NCBI RefSeq assembly: GCF_900108175.1
Contig: NZ_FNVO01000004.1
Location: 62,001 to 126,000, forward strand
Length of the DNA: 64,000 bases
From: Thermomonospora echinospora
GTDB taxonomy: Bacteria; Actinomycetota; Actinomycetes; Streptosporangiales; Streptosporangiaceae
Direction of reading: 5' to 3'
A program made the translations under genes and the position numbers. Each line of letters begins with the position of its first letter. Within the stretch, counting starts at the first letter, position 1. Below, piece by piece: positions 62,027 through 64,000 of this stretch. The notes under the pieces are model-generated. The model saw only the letters and a program-made list of their open reading frames with translations, had not been told where the DNA came from and ran no database searches.

Positions 62027-64000
62027 TCATTTTTGGGAGTCGTGAAGCGATAGGTGGCGCAGCAGATCGACTAGGAGTTGGTAAGTTTCGGGGGCGGGTT
62101 CAGTGTCGAGGGTGGCTAGGCGAGTGACGGAGAGTTGGTAAGTGCGGCGGACGGCATCAGGGCGGCCGAGATCGGCTTGTAGACGCATGACTGATTGATA
62201 GAGGGGCTCGGAGTAGGGGTCGTGCTTGAGTGCCTGTTCCATGATGGTCAAGGCCTGATCGGGGTGGTCCGCTTGCGTGAGGTTGGCTAGGTAAATCAAG
62301 GCATCTATAGCGGTGCGGCGTAGATGCTCGCGGTGGGCTTCGGCCCAGTCGTGAGCGAGGTCGGTGGCGAAGTCCGCGGTGTAGAGGGCGGGGATGGGCT
62401 GTAGAGCCTTGAGGCGGGCGGGGCCAGCGGGGGCTTGGCGGGCCTGCGTCAGGGTGGCCTCCAGGTGCCAGAGGTCTACGTCGATGAGGTGGGGGTCGAG
62501 GCGGTAGCGGGTGCCGGCATGGATGACGAACATGGGTTCGCGGAGGCCGGTGGCCTGGCGCAGTGTCTTGCGGATGTTGTTGATGGCGGTGTGGAGCGTC
62601 GTGGTGGCGGCTTTGGGGGTGTGGTCGGGCCAGAGGGCGGTGGTGGCTTGTTCACGGGTGGCGCCGTTGAGGTGCAGGGCCAGGTAGGCGAGGAGTTCGC
62701 GGGCGTTGCGGCGTAGGCCGGTGTCGATGGGGTTGCCGGCGGCCTCCAGGCGTACGGGGCCGAGGACATGGAGCTTGACCAGGCGTTCGCTGGCCTGGAG
62801 GGGGTTGGGCGGTGCCGGTTCGGGGTGGCCGGGTTCTGGGGCTCTGGGTGTGGAGATGGGGACTGGTTCGTCGTCGGGGATGTGGGCGGTGCGGAGGGTT
62901 TGGAGTAGGTCGTGGGTGTCGGGCCCGGTGACCTTGAACAGGCGGGTACCGGTGAGGGCGTCGGCGTGGGGGCCTTGGGCGTGGGTGGTGTCGTCGTCGG
63001 TGATGTGCAGGGTGGTTGCGGCGGGCCAGGGGGCGAGGACGATGGCGGCGATGGCGTAGCGGCTCCCGAGCTGGATGAGGGTGTGTAGGGCTTGGCTGGG
63101 CTCGGTGGTGATGACGGCCAGACTGGGGAAGGGCTCGCTGGGGTCGGTGGTGCGTAGGGCGGGGACGTCGGGTTGGTCGGCGTTGTCGAGGAGCCGGGCG
63201 CGGTGGATGGTCTCGGTTTCCAGGTGGGTGATGGCCGCGGCCGGTGTGGGGGTGATGATGAGGCCGGGCTTGGCTGTTGCCAGGGCGGTGAGGTCGGTCT
63301 TGGGGAACAGCACTTGGGCCACGGGTTCGGGGATGACGAGTTCGGCGCGGTCACGGTGTGAGGTGGCGAGTAGTTCGGTGGCGATGGCTCGGGCGACGTC
63401 GGGGGCTCCCGTGCCGGTGAGGCCTAGCCCTAGACCTGGCAGTGGGACGGTTACCTCTTGGCCGTTGCGGATGCCGAGGGTGAGTCGGTCGGGTGCCGGT
63501 AGAGCGAGGTCCTGTTCGATGAGTTCGGCGTCGGTGGGGATCGGCTGGTCTTGTTCGGCGTAGGTGTCGAGGTGGGCTTTGCGGACCTTGGCTGCGGCTG
63601 CAGGTGGTGTGGGGTTGGGTGCGGGTTGGTCAGGCCAGGTGGTGCCGTAGGTGCGTCGGCGGCGGCGTTGTAGGCGGGTGGCGGCTATGGCGATGCTGAT
63701 CGCGGTGGCCAGGCCGATGCCTACGTGTGTGCCGGTGGGCAGGGTGACGGTGAACGGCGGGGCGTTGTTGCGCTCGCTGGTCGTCTGTCGCGGTGCGGGT
63801 GTGGGTGCGTGGCCATGGCCGGTGGATGACTGCGGGGGCGTGGATGCCACCGAGGTGGACGGCCGGGTGGTTGACGGACGGTCGGGACGCTGCGGGGACG
63901 GTGACTGAGCCGGGGGGATTGCGTCCGGAGACGTGGCCTGGTCTGTCGGGGTGGCCCCGGTGGTCCGTTCCTGCGGGTGGTCGATGCGTGGCGTGGTGCG
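62027..64000 (-). CDS. Membrane-anchored BTAD-domain regulator (5' end outside window)
   Basis: The minus-strand frame has no stop up to base 64000, so the N-terminus is cut off; at least 657 residues are visible. A Pro/Thr/Ser-rich extracytoplasmic-like part is followed by one membrane helix (GIGLATAISIAIAATRL) and an Arg-rich stop (QRRRRRTYG). Then comes a beta-rich middle with PLPGLGLGLTGTGAP, and from about residue 400 a winged-helix (LHVLGPVRLEAAGNPIDTG, TALWPDHTPKAATTTLHTAINNIRKTL) and a bacterial transcriptional activator domain of TPR helices. Such SARP-like, LysM-containing proteins are common on actinomycete integrative elements. Confidence 0.85.
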   Translation of the reverse strand, partial: RTTPRIDHPQERTTGATPTDQATSPDAIPPAQSPSPQRPDRPSTTRPSTSVASTPPQSSTGHGHAPTPAPRQTTSERNNAPPFTVTLPTGTHVGIGLATAISIAIAATRLQRRRRRTYGTTWPDQPAPNPTPPAAAAKVRKAHLDTYAEQDQPIPTDAELIEQDLALPAPDRLTLGIRNGQEVTVPLPGLGLGLTGTGAPDVARAIATELLATSHRDRAELVIPEPVAQVLFPKTDLTALATAKPGLIITPTPAAAITHLETETIHRARLLDNADQPDVPALRTTDPSEPFPSLAVITTEPSQALHTLIQLGSRYAIAAIVLAPWPAATTLHITDDDTTHAQGPHADALTGTRLFKVTGPDTHDLLQTLRTAHIPDDEPVPISTPRAPEPGHPEPAPPNPLQASERLVKLHVLGPVRLEAAGNPIDTGLRRNARELLAYLALHLNGATREQATTALWPDHTPKAATTTLHTAINNIRKTLRQATGLREPMFVIHAGTRYRLDPHLIDVDLWHLEATLTQARQAPAGPARLKALQPIPALYTADFATDLAHDWAEAHREHLRRTAIDALIYLANLTQADHPDQALTIMEQALKHDPYSEPLYQSVMRLQADLGRPDAVRRTYQLSVTRLATLDTEPAPETYQLLVDLLRHLSLHDSQK

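Noticed and set aside
61927-62127. 66-codon hydrophobic frame after the HEPN candidate
   Set aside because: Starts as ATGA on the previous stop and looks membrane-like, but overlaps the end of the BTAD gene by 100 bases and has no ribosome site; too weak.

Overview
The window is high-GC actinomycete DNA. GTG and TTG starts are common, stop-start overlaps such as ATGA and GTGA are frequent, and intrinsic terminators are GC-rich. The gene set (Tat/lipoprotein binding proteins, a fused LivM-LivG, a ureAB fusion, DUF5994, DUF5713 and BTAD proteins) fits a filamentous actinobacterium, perhaps of the Streptosporangiales (inference). No rRNA, tRNA or CRISPR array was found.

Region 1 (1-11700) is housekeeping and stress-related. 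A reductase-ferredoxin protein (cut by the window edge) sits before a membrane fatty-acid desaturase, then come a cold-shock protein and small conserved proteins. After these lies a duplicated module: a small membrane protein followed by a STAS anti-anti-sigma-type protein, present twice, with a TerC protein and a GAF-SpoIIE phosphatase nearby. This resembles a partner-switching signalling neighbourhood, but both STAS proteins lack the usual phosphorylatable serine. Region 2 (11784-16518, minus strand) is a compact urease operon, ureAB-C-F-G-D, with no ureE. Region 3 (16600-22100) holds scattered small genes, a relic of a type ISP restriction enzyme, and a long leucine-rich-repeat protein.

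Region 4 (22131-36782) is a coherent catabolic locus. A branched-chain-amino-acid-type ABC transporter (binding protein, LivH, LivM-LivG fusion, LivF) and an acyl-CoA synthetase are followed by a convergent TetR regulator and then by eight tightly overlapping genes: an amidohydrolase-like protein, three SDRs, two crotonases, a CocE/NonD hydrolase and an alpha/beta hydrolase. Similar AACGTT-centred palindromes precede the transporter operon, the tetR gene and the eight-gene operon, so one regulator probably controls uptake, CoA activation and beta-oxidation-like breakdown of an unidentified carboxylate or ester. The substrate cannot be read from the sequence.

Region 5 (36783-43370) is mosaic: 138-bp direct repeats around a DsrE protein, a DUF1963 protein and a broken SWIM-finger gene; a three-gene operon ending in a recombinase-like HTH protein; an unrecognised cysteine-rich protein; and a dead IS5-type transposase.

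Region 6 (43373-61930) is a defence island: a Fic protein whose inhibitory glutamate appears to be alanine, a Ser/Thr kinase with a TPR-like tail, a complete type I restriction system (hsdM-hsdS-hsdR), a second HTH-containing N6-adenine methylase, a DUF6119 protein, a Gabija pair (gajA-gajB) and an apparently leaderless gene with a HEPN-type RNxxxH motif. Several of these genes have visibly lower GC than the flanks, as expected for acquired DNA. The window ends inside a large membrane-anchored BTAD-domain regulator.
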